DNA of 64,000 nucleotides from Corynebacterium lactis (GCF_900519355.1 NZ_ULHE01000001.1:558001-622000), one strand, 5' to 3'. Shown: positions 16,371 to 25,530, numbered from the stretch's first letter. The notes: generated from the sequence alone by a model not told the origin. Program-made: numbers and translations.

Positions 16371-17789
16371 ATGACTACAAAAATGAACGTTGATATCGTC
16401 GTCGTCGGCTGGGGCAAGGCCGGCAAGACGCTGGCCGGCAAGGCAGCGGCCGCGGGAAAGAGCGTCGTCGTCATCGAGCGCGACCCCGGCATGATCGGCG
16501 GCGCCTGCATCAACGTCGCCTGCATCCCAACCAAGACTCTGCTGCACAGCGCCACCACGCGCCCCGAGGATGCGGACATCACCCAGTACTTCCTCGACTC
16601 CGTCGCGGGCCGCGACACCCTGATCGGCAAGCTCAACGCCGCCAACAAGAAGATGCTTGACGACGCCGCCGGTGTCACCGTGGTCATGGGGGAGGCGGAA
16701 TTCGCGGGCCCCAAGACGGTCCGTGTGGCCGATTCCTCCACCGGCGAGACCGTGGAGATCAGCGGCGAGGCCGTCATCATCAACACCGGCTCCGCGCCGC
16801 GGCCGCTGGACGTGCCCGGCGGGGACCTGCCGCACGTGCACACCTCGATTAGCATTCAGCACCTGCCGGACGTGCCTGCCCGGCTGGCCATCGTCGGCGC
16901 GGGCGCCGTGGGCCTGGAGTTCGCGGTCATGTTCGCGGGCTTCGGCTCCGATGTGACCGTGATTGCCCGCAGCGAGGTCCTCCGCGGCGTTGAGCCGGAG
17001 ATTCGCGAGGCCGCGCTGGCGGACCTCGACGCCGCGGGCGTGCGCCTCCTGGACCACGCGGACGTGGAGTCGGTCGAGCCCGGGGTCGTGCACACCAGCG
17101 CCGGGGATGTCGACGCCGACGTCGTCCTGGCCGCCGCCGGGCGTGTGCCGGAGCTGCCGCGAGGCCTGGCCGAGGCCGGAATCGAGCTGGATCAGCGCGG
17201 CTTCGTGAAGGTCGACAGCCACCTGCGCACCAACGTCGAGGGAGTCTTCGCCGCGGGCGACGCCAACGGCGGCCCGCAGCTGACCTACATCTCGCTGGAC
17301 GACTTCCGCATCCTGGCCGCGCAGTTGCTCGGTGGCGTCGCTGGAGGGGCAGGCGACCGCACCACCGACGACCGCGTTGCCGTCCCGCACGTGATCTTCC
17401 TCGACCCGCCGCTGTCCACCGTCGGCCTGACCGAGGCCGAGGCGCGCGAGCAGGGCTACAAGGTGCTGACTGCGATCAAGGACGTGGCGAAGCTGGCGAT
17501 GGTCCCGCGCCCGAAGACTCTGGGGCAGACCCGCGGCCGCGTGAAGGTTGTCGTCGACGCCGACACCCAGCACATCCTGGGATACTCCCACTACGGCGTG
17601 GACTCGCAGGAGGTCGTCAACGTGGTCGTCCTGGCGATGTGGCTCGGCGCCACGGTCGCGACCTGCGCGACGGCATCTGGGTGCACCTGGCCACGACCGA
17701 GCTCTTCAACGAGATCTTCGGCGCGCTGGCATACGGTCCCCGGCCGGCAACCCTGGATACCCTACAGGGTATTCAGGTATGGTTGGTGA
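16371..17789 (+). CDS. RclA/MerA-type FAD-dependent disulfide oxidoreductase (3' end frameshifted)
   Basis: This group-I flavoprotein disulfide reductase resembles E. coli RclA, which protects against reactive chlorine and reduces Cu(II). FAD motif VVVGWGKAGKTLAGKAA is at residues 10-26. The redox-active pair lies in GGACINVACIPTKTLLHS. The NAD(P) motif IVGAGAVGLEFAVMFAGFG is near 180. RclA-like blocks TYISLDDFRI and TTDDRVAVPHVIFLDPPLS follow. From about 17657 the true frame shifts by one missing C, and the restored sequence reads RDLRDGIWVHLATTELFNEIFGAL. After that no stop is found in this frame before 17893, so the real end is uncertain. It follows the aminopeptidase gene by 9 bp. Confidence 0.8.
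   Translation: MTTKMNVDIVVVGWGKAGKTLAGKAAAAGKSVVVIERDPGMIGGACINVACIPTKTLLHSATTRPEDADITQYFLDSVAGRDTLIGKLNAANKKMLDDAAGVTVVMGEAEFAGPKTVRVADSSTGETVEISGEAVIINTGSAPRPLDVPGGDLPHVHTSISIQHLPDVPARLAIVGAGAVGLEFAVMFAGFGSDVTVIARSEVLRGVEPEIREAALADLDAAGVRLLDHADVESVEPGVVHTSAGDVDADVVLAAAGRVPELPRGLAEAGIELDQRGFVKVDSHLRTNVEGVFAAGDANGGPQLTYISLDDFRILAAQLLGGVAGGAGDRTTDDRVAVPHVIFLDPPLSTVGLTEAEAREQGYKVLTAIKDVAKLAMVPRPKTLGQTRGRVKVVVDADTQHILGYSHYGVDSQEVVNVVVLAMWLGATVATCATASGCTWPRPSSSTRSSARWHTVPGRQPWIPYRVFRYGW
17757..17783 (+). promoter_or_regulatory. CsoR/CstR-like palindrome and -10 before the methyltransferase gene
   Basis: ATACCCTACAGGGTAT (17757-17772) is a palindrome with 7-bp arms and a 2-bp centre. It resembles the ATACCC...GGGTAT operators of CsoR/FrmR-family copper or persulfide sensors. 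A -10-like TATGGT lies at 17778-17783, seven bases before the ATG at 17791, so the palindrome falls in the promoter spacer. No CsoR gene is in the window, and the regulator assignment is by resemblance only. Confidence 0.55.
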
Positions 17790-17790
17790 C

Positions 17791-18510
17791 ATGTCAAATG
17801 CTGAGTTTTGGAACGAGCGCTTTCACCAGGATTACACCGCCGGAACGCCCATTTTCGCCGGTGACCCCAACCCGACCATCGCCGGAATCGTAGAAAAGAT
17901 CGGGCACCCAGGCGCTGAGTCCACCGGAGACCCGGCGGCCGGGGCCGCGGAGGCAGGGCCTCGCAAGACCGCCATCGATCTTGGCTCCGGCCGTGGCCGC
18001 CACGTCGTGTGGCTGGCCAAAAATGGCTGGGACACCACCGGACTGGACTTTTCCGAGGTCGGCCTCGAGCACACCCGCCGCGCGCTCGAGGCCGCGGGCC
18101 TGAGCGCGCACCTGGTCCAGGCCGACCTCACCGAGTGGGACCCCGAGCCGGAGTCCTTCGACTTGGTCCTGGCCTCCTTCATTCACCTGCCGCCGACTCA
18201 GCAGTCCGCGCTGTGGCAGGCCGCTGCCCGCGCACTCAAGCCGGGCGGACACCTGGTGTCGGTCTCGCACCACCCGGACAACCAGATTCACGGCCCCGGC
18301 AACCCGGAGCTGCTCTACACCGGGGAGTCGGTCGTAGAGCAGTTCGCCCCGGCTTTGAAGCCGAGGCCGTGGACAGGAGCGTCGTCAAGCAGGAGGGGGA
18401 CAAGCAGGCGGTGGATACTGTCGTGGTCCTGCGCAAGCTCTAGCTCTGCGCCGAGCTTTGGCGACCTCCTCTCGTCGCGGTCGCGCGAGGCTTATGCCGC
18501 CAGGCCGTAG
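17791..18510 (+). CDS. Class I SAM-dependent methyltransferase (C-terminus frameshifted)
   Basis: This cytosolic methyltransferase is of the TehB/thiopurine-methyltransferase-like type. It opens with SNAEFWNERFHQDYTAGTP. SAM motif I AIDLGSGRGRHVVWLAKNGW is near residue 60, motif II acidic residue GLDFSEVGLEHTRRALE follows, and then DLVLASFIHLPPTQQ. After about 18350 the sequence as written runs into a Ser/Arg-rich tail. Restoring one base in the CCCCGG run gives GFEAEAVDRSVVKQEGDKQ and a stop at 18441-18443, for a normal length of 217 residues. The ATG has a -10 seven bases upstream. The substrate is unknown. The nearby CsoR-like palindrome hints at metal, sulfur or tellurite stress. Confidence 0.75.
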   Translation: MSNAEFWNERFHQDYTAGTPIFAGDPNPTIAGIVEKIGHPGAESTGDPAAGAAEAGPRKTAIDLGSGRGRHVVWLAKNGWDTTGLDFSEVGLEHTRRALEAAGLSAHLVQADLTEWDPEPESFDLVLASFIHLPPTQQSALWQAAARALKPGGHLVSVSHHPDNQIHGPGNPELLYTGESVVEQFAPALKPRPWTGASSSRRGTSRRWILSWSCASSSSAPSFGDLLSSRSREAYAARP

Positions 18511-19490
18511 GCCTCGTCGATCGCGCGGGACTTCGCCTTCTCGTAGTCGTGCGTGCCGACGAAGACCTCGTGGGTGTACGGGTTCACGCCCAGCTTGCGG
18601 GCGCGGTAGAAGACGTACGCCAGGGCTGCGACGTTGGCGGCCAGGGCGACGACGGAGACGGCCAGGTTGATGTTCGGGTTGTTCACCGAGTCGACCGAGA
18701 ACCTGGAGGCGTCCTGGAAGACCGGCACGGTCTGCGCGAACATGCACCACAGGGCCAGCGTGAAGGCACGGTTCTGGATCCAGCCGCCCTTGTTCCACAG
18801 CGCGTTGGCCACGGTCGGGGCGAGTAGTAGAGCGAAGCCGCAGTAGAAGGCGTGCGTCGGCAGGCAGTTGTAGGTGTAGCAGAAGTTCCACAGGTCATAG
18901 GAGATGATGAACACCCAGGTCATGTCGAACCACAGCATGTCGTGACGCTTCTTGGAGGCGTAGATGCCCCACCAGCCGGTCATGACGAAGATGTTGAGCA
19001 GGCCCGCGATGCCGTTGAAGACGTTGTGCCAGCCGCCGTAGAGGGTCACGCCCTCGGTGGACACCCACGTGGTGTCCCAGGCGCGGATGGCGGACTCGAA
19101 GTCGGAGGCCACGGCAATCAAGATATTGATGGCGACGATGACGAAGGGGAAGGCCTTGAACCAGAAAGCCTTGCCCAGCTTGCCCCAGCCGTACTTCAAG
19201 ATGATGAAGCCGATGCAGCCGGCGGTGGCGGCGTAGAGCTTCGCGTAGTGGAACCAACTGTTCATGTGGATGTAGGTCTGATTGGTCAGGGCCCACTCGG
19301 CGCCGTTCCAGGCCGCGATGTAGATGGTCGCGAAGTAGACGCTCAGGCCCGCGGGCAAAACCATGAACAGTGCGATGCCGCCCGCCCTCGAGCGGCGTCC
19401 GATTTCGTTTGCGATGAGCAGGGCGGCGAAAACCATCACCCAGCCCAACCATTGATAGCCGGCGTTGTCGCCGTAGACGTCGAACAACAT
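18492..19490 (-). CDS. DUF5692-like multi-pass membrane protein
   Basis: This 332-residue integral membrane protein has about nine helices. It is rich in aromatic residues (for example GWHNVFNGIAGLLNIFVMTGW and KRHDMLWFDMTWVFIISYDL). I recognise it as probably DUF5692, a family without known function. The C-terminal 35 residues are hydrophilic (VNPYTHEVFVGTHDYEKAKS). Weak AAAGGG precedes the ATG by about 12 bases. It is transcribed alone and runs convergent with the methyltransferase gene. Confidence 0.65.
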   Translation of the reverse strand: MLFDVYGDNAGYQWLGWVMVFAALLIANEIGRRSRAGGIALFMVLPAGLSVYFATIYIAAWNGAEWALTNQTYIHMNSWFHYAKLYAATAGCIGFIILKYGWGKLGKAFWFKAFPFVIVAINILIAVASDFESAIRAWDTTWVSTEGVTLYGGWHNVFNGIAGLLNIFVMTGWWGIYASKKRHDMLWFDMTWVFIISYDLWNFCYTYNCLPTHAFYCGFALLLAPTVANALWNKGGWIQNRAFTLALWCMFAQTVPVFQDASRFSVDSVNNPNINLAVSVVALAANVAALAYVFYRARKLGVNPYTHEVFVGTHDYEKAKSRAIDEAYGLAA

Positions 19491-19583
19491 TGTCCGTCAT
19501 CCCTTTCACCAGGAGTGGCAGGGCTTCTTTAAGGACAATTCTCTTGGGGTCTGGCCCCTTCACGCGTCCGCGAAAGCCCTTCT

Positions 19584-19607
19584 ATATCTATCACTAATTC
19601 TAGATAT
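19584..19607. repeat. AT-rich inverted repeat upstream of the DUF5692 gene
   Basis: ATATCTA (19584-19590) and TAGATAT (19601-19607) are perfect complements separated by 10 nt. They lie about 95-115 bp before the DUF5692 start codon in otherwise GC-rich DNA. The position suits an operator or promoter region. No regulator can be named. Confidence 0.45.
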
Positions 19608-19625
19608 GGCGTGGGGAGGCGTCGA

Positions 19626-19653
19626 CGAAAAAGAGGGTGGGAATTATCACCCT
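19626..19653 (-). terminator. Intrinsic terminator after the YdcF gene
   Basis: On the - strand, AGGGTG and CACCCT form a stem around an 8-nt loop (19634-19653), followed by CTTTTTC (19633-19627). The stem begins at the stop codon of the YdcF-family gene. This is a compact but standard rho-independent terminator. Confidence 0.7.
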
Positions 19654-20698
19654 AAATGCCCTGCTCGCCCATCAGGATTCCCGCGAATACGGCCAGCACA
19701 GCCACGGCGAGAACCGGCCACTTGTGGTCGACGACGATGGCGAAGAACTCACGCACTTTGGCGCTCGGCCAGAAGTAGCGGGCCGTGCGGGCGCCGGTAG
19801 CGTAACCGTCGAGCCCGGCTTTGCGCATCAGTATTGCCCCGCGGAACGCGTGGTAGTCCGAGGTAGCAACGGCGATCCAGGGCTCGTCCGGGAAAGACTC
19901 GCGCTGCCGGAGCAGCTCGGAGGAAAAGGCCAGGTTCTCCTCCGTGGTCGTGGAACGATCCTCGACGATGATGCGCTCGTCGGCGACCCCCTGCGAGCGG
20001 GCGTAGTTGGCCATAGCGAGCCCCTCCGGGCAGGGCTCGTCGGGGCCCTGCCCGCCGGAGAACACGAGGACGGTGTCCTTGCCGGATTCAATCGCCTTGT
20101 TGGCAACCTCGATGCCGCGGTCAACCCTGCTGCGCAGCAGGGGAGTCAACTCATCCGGGTCGCGCACCTGGGCGCCGAGGACGATGACGGCGTCGGCACG
20201 CCTGCCGAAGCGGGTGAAGTACCACTCGTAGAAGACCGTGTAGGTGATGAAAGACACGAAGGCCAGGCCCGCGTAGACGACCATGGGGAACATTCCGACC
20301 AGGATTCGTTCGGAGGTGGTGGTCTCGCGGTTGACCGTCTGGGACAGGATGGCGACATAGAAGAAGCCCGTGTAGACGAATAGGGCGATTCCCACTGCCC
20401 CCGAGACGAGCGCCGCGGGGGAGGGGCCCTCCCTGCGCCACACGATCGCCATGTTGGTGGCCAAGAAGCCGCCGAGAATCAGGGGCGAGGCAGCCAACGT
20501 CAAAATAATGACGATCACGACGACGGTGCCGAAGGCGCCATCCATCAAGGAAAAGGCCATGGCGATGGCGAGGACAATTCCCGCCACCGCGGCGAATAGC
20601 GCGAAGGTGAAGGCGACGCCAGGCCAAATTGATCGCGGTTCCTTTCGGAACAGGATCAGGAAGACGATGAAGAGTGGAATCGCAAGCAGGAGGTACAC
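19652..20698 (-). CDS. YdcF/SanA (DUF218)-family protein with N-terminal membrane domain
   Basis: About 150 N-terminal residues form four or five membrane helices. They are followed by a DUF218 domain starting near residue 165 with RADAVIVLGAQVRDPDELTP. It continues with DTVLVFSGGQGPDEPCPEGLAMANY, then DRSTTTEENLAFS, then WIAVATSDYHAFRGAILMRKAGL. DUF218 proteins such as ElyC and SanA act in envelope biogenesis. A last helix lies at the C-terminus. GTG at 20698 is preferred. The longer TTG start at 20731 abuts the upstream terminator's T-tract and leaves no room for a ribosome site. The exact substrate is unknown. Confidence 0.8.
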   Translation of the reverse strand: MYLLLAIPLFIVFLILFRKEPRSIWPGVAFTFALFAAVAGIVLAIAMAFSLMDGAFGTVVVIVIILTLAASPLILGGFLATNMAIVWRREGPSPAALVSGAVGIALFVYTGFFYVAILSQTVNRETTTSERILVGMFPMVVYAGLAFVSFITYTVFYEWYFTRFGRRADAVIVLGAQVRDPDELTPLLRSRVDRGIEVANKAIESGKDTVLVFSGGQGPDEPCPEGLAMANYARSQGVADERIIVEDRSTTTEENLAFSSELLRQRESFPDEPWIAVATSDYHAFRGAILMRKAGLDGYATGARTARYFWPSAKVREFFAIVVDHKWPVLAVAVLAVFAGILMGEQGI

Positions 20699-20731
20699 GG
20701 AACACCACTCTATCGACAATTGCGAAAACAA

Positions 20732-20770
20732 CCGACCCCGGCAGGAACGTCAATTCCTACCGGGGCCGGC
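20732..20770 (-). terminator. Intrinsic terminator after the small antitoxin gene
   Basis: The arms 20732-20747 and 20754-20770 pair as a strong GC-rich stem (CCCCGGCAGGAA with TTCCTACCGGGG, one mismatch) with a 6-nt loop. On the - strand TTGTTTT follows. It ends transcription of the gene at 20807-20968 and insulates the YdcF gene. Confidence 0.75.
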
Positions 20771-20806
20771 TGTGAGGTCTAAGTAAAACGCTCGACGGAG
20801 AAAAAG

Positions 20807-20968
20807 CTACTCGCCGACCTTGTCGTCGACGGCGTCGCGAACCTTCTTAATCTGGTCCGCCTTATCGGCGCCCAGCTTCTCGGTTGCGAGCTGCTCGGCC
20901 TTATCCAGAATCTTGTCGGTGGTCTCTTCGCTACCGAGCATTTCCTTGGCCTTGTCCATAAGTCCCAT
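20807..20968 (-). CDS. Small MT0933/Rv0909-like putative antitoxin
   Basis: This 53-residue highly charged helical protein begins MGLMDKAKEMLGSEETTDKI and continues with KAEQLATEKLGADKADQIKK. It matches the small 'antitoxin protein of a toxin-antitoxin system' family named after M. tuberculosis Rv0909. A strong AAAGGAG lies eight bases before the ATG. No toxin gene is adjacent on either side, as is common for corynebacterial members. A general stress role is therefore equally possible. It has its own terminator and is probably monocistronic. Confidence 0.8.
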   Translation of the reverse strand: MGLMDKAKEMLGSEETTDKILDKAEQLATEKLGADKADQIKKVRDAVDDKVGE

Positions 20969-21083
20969 GCGCAGCTCCTTTACCTGTCGATTGCAGCTTG
21001 ACGATTGCAGTAGAAAATCTGCAAAAACTCTTGCTTTACCCGTCTTCTGCTTTGCTAGTCGCCCATTCTACCCCGAGAACAAA

Positions 21084-21111
21084 CCCCCGGTGCTGCCAGA
21101 GCTACCGGGGG
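21084..21111 (-). terminator. Intrinsic terminator after cstA-ybdD
   Basis: CCCCCGGT (21084-21091) and ACCGGGGG (21104-21111) form a perfect 8-bp stem with a 12-nt loop. On the - strand TTTGTTCT follows. It lies 11 bp after the ybdD stop codon. Confidence 0.8.
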
Positions 21112-21121
21112 TAGTAGGGGA

Positions 21122-21316
21122 TTAGCAGCAGCGCGTCTGAGGGTTGGCCTCGGCGTCGCAGTGGCGCTTGCGCCAGTACTCGCGCTCGGTCGGCACCGGC
21201 TGGTCCGGGTGGTGAATGCGCAGGTGCTCGCAGTACTTCTGGTAGTCGTGGTCGCCCATCAGCTCACCGAAGTACCACGCCACCGCCTTCAGCGGCTTGA
21301 GTGCTTGCGAAATCAT
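21122..21316 (-). CDS. YbdD/YjiX-family small protein, partner of CstA
   Basis: This 64-residue protein of the YbdD/YjiX family (DUF466) is almost always encoded directly after CstA-type pyruvate/peptide transporters. The core is AWYFGELMGDHDYQKYCEHL followed by HHPDQPVPTEREYWRKRH. Its TGATG start overlaps the last base of the cstA stop codon, which implies translational coupling. E. coli YbdD and YjiX are needed for the activity of their transporters. The last four residues are TRCC. Confidence 0.88.
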   Translation of the reverse strand: MISQALKPLKAVAWYFGELMGDHDYQKYCEHLRIHHPDQPVPTEREYWRKRHCDAEANPQTRCC

Positions 21317-23644
21317 CAGTGTCCTCCGACGTGCGCGTGCGAGTGCGCGGTCTCCTGGAACCGGCGCGGATCGTCGGGCGCGATGGCATCCCACTGCGCC
21401 TCGATGTCCTTCTCCACGTCGGTGCGGCCGAAGCCGATCGGCGCAAAGTAGCGCGATGCCACGTACGGCTCGACGCTGGTACCCACGTCCTTGCCGCTTG
21501 CCGCACCCTCGCGCAGCGCTTGGCAATCGCCGCCAGGCCCGCGAAGACGACCAGCAGCGTCACGACCGCGAACACGATCGACAGCGTGCCCTGCACGGCG
21601 GTGTTGCGGATGACGGCGTCGATGGCCTCCGGGGTCTTGGCCGTCTTGAATTCGGTCAGGCCCTGCGCCTTCGCGTTCTTGAATGCGGCGTGCAGCGCCC
21701 AGTAGCCGATCTTCGGGTCGGTGTGGAAGACCTTCTGCCAGGAGGCGTACATCGTCACAATCAGGTCCCACGCCAGTGGAACGCCCGGAATCCACGCCCA
21801 CTTCACCAGGCCATGCTTGACGACGACAACGGTCACGAGAGTCAGCGCCATTGCGGCCAGAAGCTGGTTTGCGATGCCGAACAGCGGGAAGAGCATGTTG
21901 ATGCCGCCCAGCGGGTCGGTGACGCCCATGACCAGGATCGAACCCCAACCCAGGCACACAATGGCCGAGGTCAGCAGGTTACCGGTCGTCCACGAGGCGT
22001 CCTTGAACCTGGTCAGGCCCGGGATGTTGCCCACGGCGTCGGAAAGCATGAAGCGGGCGACGCGAGTGCCGGCGTCGATGGTGGTGAGGATGAACAGGGC
22101 CTCAAACATGATGGCGAAGTGGTACCAGAAGGCCTTTAGGGAGTCGCCGCCGAAGACGTCGGCGAGGATCTGGGACATGCCGAACGCCAGAGTCGGGGCG
22201 CCGCCGGTGCGGGAGACGATAGAGGTCTCGCCGACGGACTGCGCGGCCGCGGTGAAGGAAGCGGCGTCGACGTTCGGGGTGTTCAGGCCCAGGCCGTTGA
22301 CGTAGGCAGCGGCGGTCTCGGCGGTGCCGCCGGTCAGGGCCGCGGAGGCGTTCATGGCGAAGTAGAGGTGCTGGTCCAGGATGACCGCGGCACACATGGC
22401 CATGACGGCGACGAAGGACTCCATAATCATGCCGCCGTAGCCGATCATGCGCATCTGGGATTCCTTCTCGACCAGCTTCGGGGTCGTGCCGGAGGAGACC
22501 AGCGCGTGGAATCCGGACAGCGCGCCACAGGCGATGGTGATGAACAGGAAGGGGAAGAGCTCGCCGGCAAATGCCGGGCCGGTGCCGTCGAGGGCGAACT
22601 TGGTCACGGCCGGCATCTGGATGTTCGGGCGGACCAGTAGGATGCCGACGGCCAGCAGGCCGATGACGCCGATCTTCATGAAGGTCGACAGGTAGTCGCG
22701 CGGGGCGAGCAGCAGCCACACGGGCAGGACCGAGGCGAGGAAGCCGTAGCCGATCAAGGCCCAGGCGAGGGTGGTCTTGGACCACAGGAACATGGCGTGC
22801 CAGGTCGGGTCGGCGTTGACCCAGCCACCCGCGACGATGGCGAGCAGCAGCAGGACGATGCCGATCAGCGACACCTCGGAGACGCGGCCCGGGCGGATGT
22901 AGCGCAGGTACAGACCCATGAAGATCGCGATCGGGATGGTCATGGTGATGGAGAAGACGCCCCACGGCGACTCTGCCAGCGCGTTGATGATGACCACGCC
23001 GAGGACGGCGATCAGGATGGTCATGATCACGAGGATGCCGATGATGGCGAAGATGCCGCCGAACTTGCCCATCTCGTCGTTAATCATCTGGCCGAGCGAG
23101 CGGCCCTTACGACGGGTGGAGATCGCCAGCACCATGTAGTCCTGGACCGCTCCGGCGAACACGGCGCCGAAGACGATCCAGATGGTGCCCGGGAGGTAGC
23201 CCATCTGGGCAGCCATGATGGGTCCGACCAGGGGGCGGCGCCGGCGATGGCCGCGAAGTGGTGGCCGAAGAGCACGCGTCGGTCGGTCGGCATGAAGTTG
23301 TGGCCGTCGTTGTAGCGCTCGGCCGGGGTGGCGCGGTCGTCGCGGGGGCGGATGACCTTGTACTCGATCAGGCGACCGTAGAAGCGGTAGCCGATGATGT
23401 AGGTACCGACGGCCGCGAGAACCAGCCAGGTGGCGTTGACGGTTTCGCCGCGGTTCAGGGCAATCATGGCCCAGCCGACTGTGGCGATAATGGCAATCGC
23501 CGCAAAAATGAGGCGCTTCCCGATTGGCATTGGACGGCGGTCGACGTAGCCGACCGGCGGCAGATCTGCGTGTGGCTGCAGCAGCTCGACGCCCGGACGA
23601 TCGGTGATCGCCGGTGCGGAGCTGTCAGTGGTGTGCGCTGACAT
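21316..23644 (-). pseudogene. cstA: CstA-type pyruvate/peptide transporter, two frameshifts
   Basis: This carbon-starvation protein A is a large inner-membrane proton symporter for pyruvate (and, by older reports, peptides). With one base restored at each of two sites it would be 776 residues with about 16-18 helices. It runs from MSAHTTDSSAPAITD through FMPTDRRVLFGHHFAAIAGA, the universal CstA block. Site 1 (near 23236) should read GAGPLVGPIMAAQMGY. Site 2 (near 21519) should read IAKALREGAASGKDVG and leads to the end at SHAHVGGH. The total, 2329 plus 2 bases, is divisible by three. The large middle open frame (23216-21519) is fully conserved. The upstream 220 bp hold its promoter region, but no clear box was found. 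Confidence 0.88.
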
Positions 23645-23868
23645 GACACCCCTTAGTTTCTGTGAGTTCTGACAATGGAGACAGGTGAAAATGCGCCGCC
23701 GATTGAGTGACGAGCGCGCTGCCAAAAACCGCGGAAACCGGGGTGTCGGGGGCAAAATTGCGCCGTCGAAAAGGTGGTTCGAACAGCGCAATCCGGGGTT
23801 TTAAGGCAAATTTCAGTTCGTTTTTAGGGGTAAGTATAGGGCATGAAAAACGTGGCTAACCCCGCTAC

Positions 23869-24222
23869 CTAGAGAATGTCGTCGATTGCCTCCGTGGGGC
23901 GGGCCATACGCACGCCCTTGTCGGTGACGACGAAGGGGCGCTCGATCAGGCGCGGGTGCGACACCATCGCGTCGAGGAGTTCGTCGTCGCTGGAATCCTT
24001 GCTCAGTCCCAGCTCCTTGAACTCGGCTTCCTTGGTGCGGACCGCATCGATGATGCGCAGGCCCGCGGCGTCGATAAGCGAGGAGAGCTCCTCCTTGGTG
24101 GGCGGGTTATCCAGGTACTTAATGATCTCGGGTTCGGTGCCGGCGTCGCGCAGTGCGGCGAGGGCCTGCCTGGACTTGGAGCAGCGGGGGTTGTGGTAGA
24201 TCTTCGCGTTCATGCCTTCCAT
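23869..24222 (-). CDS. ArsC/Spx-family reductase (arsenate reductase, glutaredoxin type)
   Basis: This 117-residue thioredoxin-fold protein contains the catalytic block YHNPRCSKSRQALAALRDAG with the active cysteine near position 14. Next come IKYLDNPPTKEEL and, near the C-terminus, the substrate-arginine region SHPRLIERPFVV. It fits glutathione/glutaredoxin-type ArsC (YffB-like) rather than the Spx regulator. No arsenite pump or ArsR lies nearby, so arsenate as the natural substrate is uncertain. The start could also be the ATG three codons downstream. Confidence 0.85.
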   Translation of the reverse strand: MEGMNAKIYHNPRCSKSRQALAALRDAGTEPEIIKYLDNPPTKEELSSLIDAAGLRIIDAVRTKEAEFKELGLSKDSSDDELLDAMVSHPRLIERPFVVTDKGVRMARPTEAIDDIL

Positions 24223-24328
24223 GATGGCGCAGTTTGAGGGGAGAGGGGTGGGGCAGCGCAGCGAGGGGAGCTATCCACGCGGAAAGGTCGAACTGTAAAC
24301 ATTAAAGTTCATGGAGTTGAAAAAAGGC

Positions 24329-24357
24329 TTGACAAAGCTTAGGCTAGCCATTGTTAA
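24329..24357 (+). promoter_or_regulatory. mntA promoter with overlapping DtxR/MntR-like operator
   Basis: The -35 TTGACA (24329-24334) and -10-like TGTTAA (24352-24357) are 17 bp apart. The 19-bp stretch TTAGGCTAGCCATTGTTAA (24339-24357) fills the spacer and -10. It matches the DtxR consensus at about 13 of 19 positions, best in the left half. Repression by the MntR-type regulator encoded at the end of the operon when manganese is plentiful is inferred. Confidence 0.65.
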
Positions 24358-24423
24358 AGCATTTGAAATTGGCTAACTGGGGCCACGTTCGAGGGCGCCC
24401 GGCAGAAGAGAGAGTAGGCGAAT

Positions 24424-25530
24424 ATGTTCAAGCAGGGCATCGCGAAAATTGCGGCGACGGGATTCTCCCTCGCGATCGCAGGAGTCGGTCTCGTCGCGTG
24501 TGGAAACGGCGAGGGGGCGGCGGCCTCGGGAGAGGGCCCCATCAAGGTGGTGGCCTCCACGACTCAGATTTGCGACTATGTCAAGCAGATGGAGCTGAAG
24601 GACGTCGACCTGACCTGCCTGCTCGCGCCGAACGCCAGCGCACACGAGCTCGAAATGACCCACGAGCAGCTCACCGCGACCGCCGAGGCTGACCTGCTCA
24701 TGGTCAACGGCGTCGACCTCGAGCACTTCCTCGACGACGCGGTGGAGTCCTCCGGATTCAAGGGGACCATGCTGGTCACCAGCGGAATCCTGACTGCGAA
24801 GGACGTTGATGGCGCGCCGGAACAGATTCAGAAGGCCGACAAAGGCAACTACACCATCGACCGTGGCATCGCCAAGGTCGACGTGGCGCCGTGGCCGTTC
24901 CCGCCGGAGGAGCCGGGCGAGGACGCGGAGTTCACCTACGACCCGCACGTGTGGACCTCGCCGAAGAACGCCAAGGTCCAGGTGACCAACATCGGCTACG
25001 CCCTGGAGAAGGCCGCCGACTCCCGTGGCGACAGCGCCATGAAGTCGAGCATCGCCGAACACGTCAAGGGATACCAGGACAAGCTCGACGCCCTCGACAG
25101 CTGGGCCCGCGAGTCGATCGCAACCGTGAAGGACCCGGTGCTGTTCACCAGCCACGATGCCTTCGGCTACTTCTCCAAGGAGTTCGGCATCGACTTCATC
25201 GGTGCCGCACTGTCCGACTTCAGCGAGCAACAGGACGCGACAGCCGAGCACATCAAGCAGGCCGCTAAGACGGTGAAGGACTCGGGCGCCACCGCGCTGT
25301 TCGCGGAGAACTCCAATAACTCCAAGTCCATCGAGGCGATCGCAAAGGCCGCGGGAGTCAAGGCCATCGTCGGCGAGGACGCCCTCTACGGCGACTCCCT
25401 CGGCCCGGCGGGCACCGCTGGAGAGACCTACATTGGCTCCATAGTTCACAACGTGACCACGCTGGTTCAGGCATGGGACGGCAAGGTTGCCGACCTACCG
25501 GCAGCAATTCAGGCGAAGGAAACCAAGTGA
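24424..25530 (+). CDS. mntA: Manganese/zinc ABC transporter substrate-binding lipoprotein
   Basis: This 368-residue cluster A-I binding protein is anchored by a lipobox (GVGLVAC, cysteine near residue 27). Metal ligands expected for the family are visible in order: a histidine in SAHELEMTHEQL, another in TYDPHVWTSPKNAKV, a third position in LFTSHDAFGYFSKEFGI, and an aspartate in VGEDALYGDSLGPAG. An acidic/proline insert (WPFPPEEPGEDAE) precedes the second ligand. The gene leads mntABCD-mntR, the same order as the manganese operon of C. diphtheriae, which makes Mn(II) the likeliest cargo. Zinc remains possible. Confidence 0.88.
   Translation: MFKQGIAKIAATGFSLAIAGVGLVACGNGEGAAASGEGPIKVVASTTQICDYVKQMELKDVDLTCLLAPNASAHELEMTHEQLTATAEADLLMVNGVDLEHFLDDAVESSGFKGTMLVTSGILTAKDVDGAPEQIQKADKGNYTIDRGIAKVDVAPWPFPPEEPGEDAEFTYDPHVWTSPKNAKVQVTNIGYALEKAADSRGDSAMKSSIAEHVKGYQDKLDALDSWARESIATVKDPVLFTSHDAFGYFSKEFGIDFIGAALSDFSEQQDATAEHIKQAAKTVKDSGATALFAENSNNSKSIEAIAKAAGVKAIVGEDALYGDSLGPAGTAGETYIGSIVHNVTTLVQAWDGKVADLPAAIQAKETK

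Noticed and set aside
15216..17591. A 791-residue open frame on the - strand opposite the aminopeptidase and RclA-like genes
   Set aside because: It is a high-GC shadow frame. The + strand proteins show conserved motifs and the - strand translation has none.
20807..20968. A complete toxin-antitoxin pair
   Set aside because: No small toxin gene is adjacent. Terminators flank the antitoxin-like gene on its 3' side and the next genes belong to cstA and YdcF.
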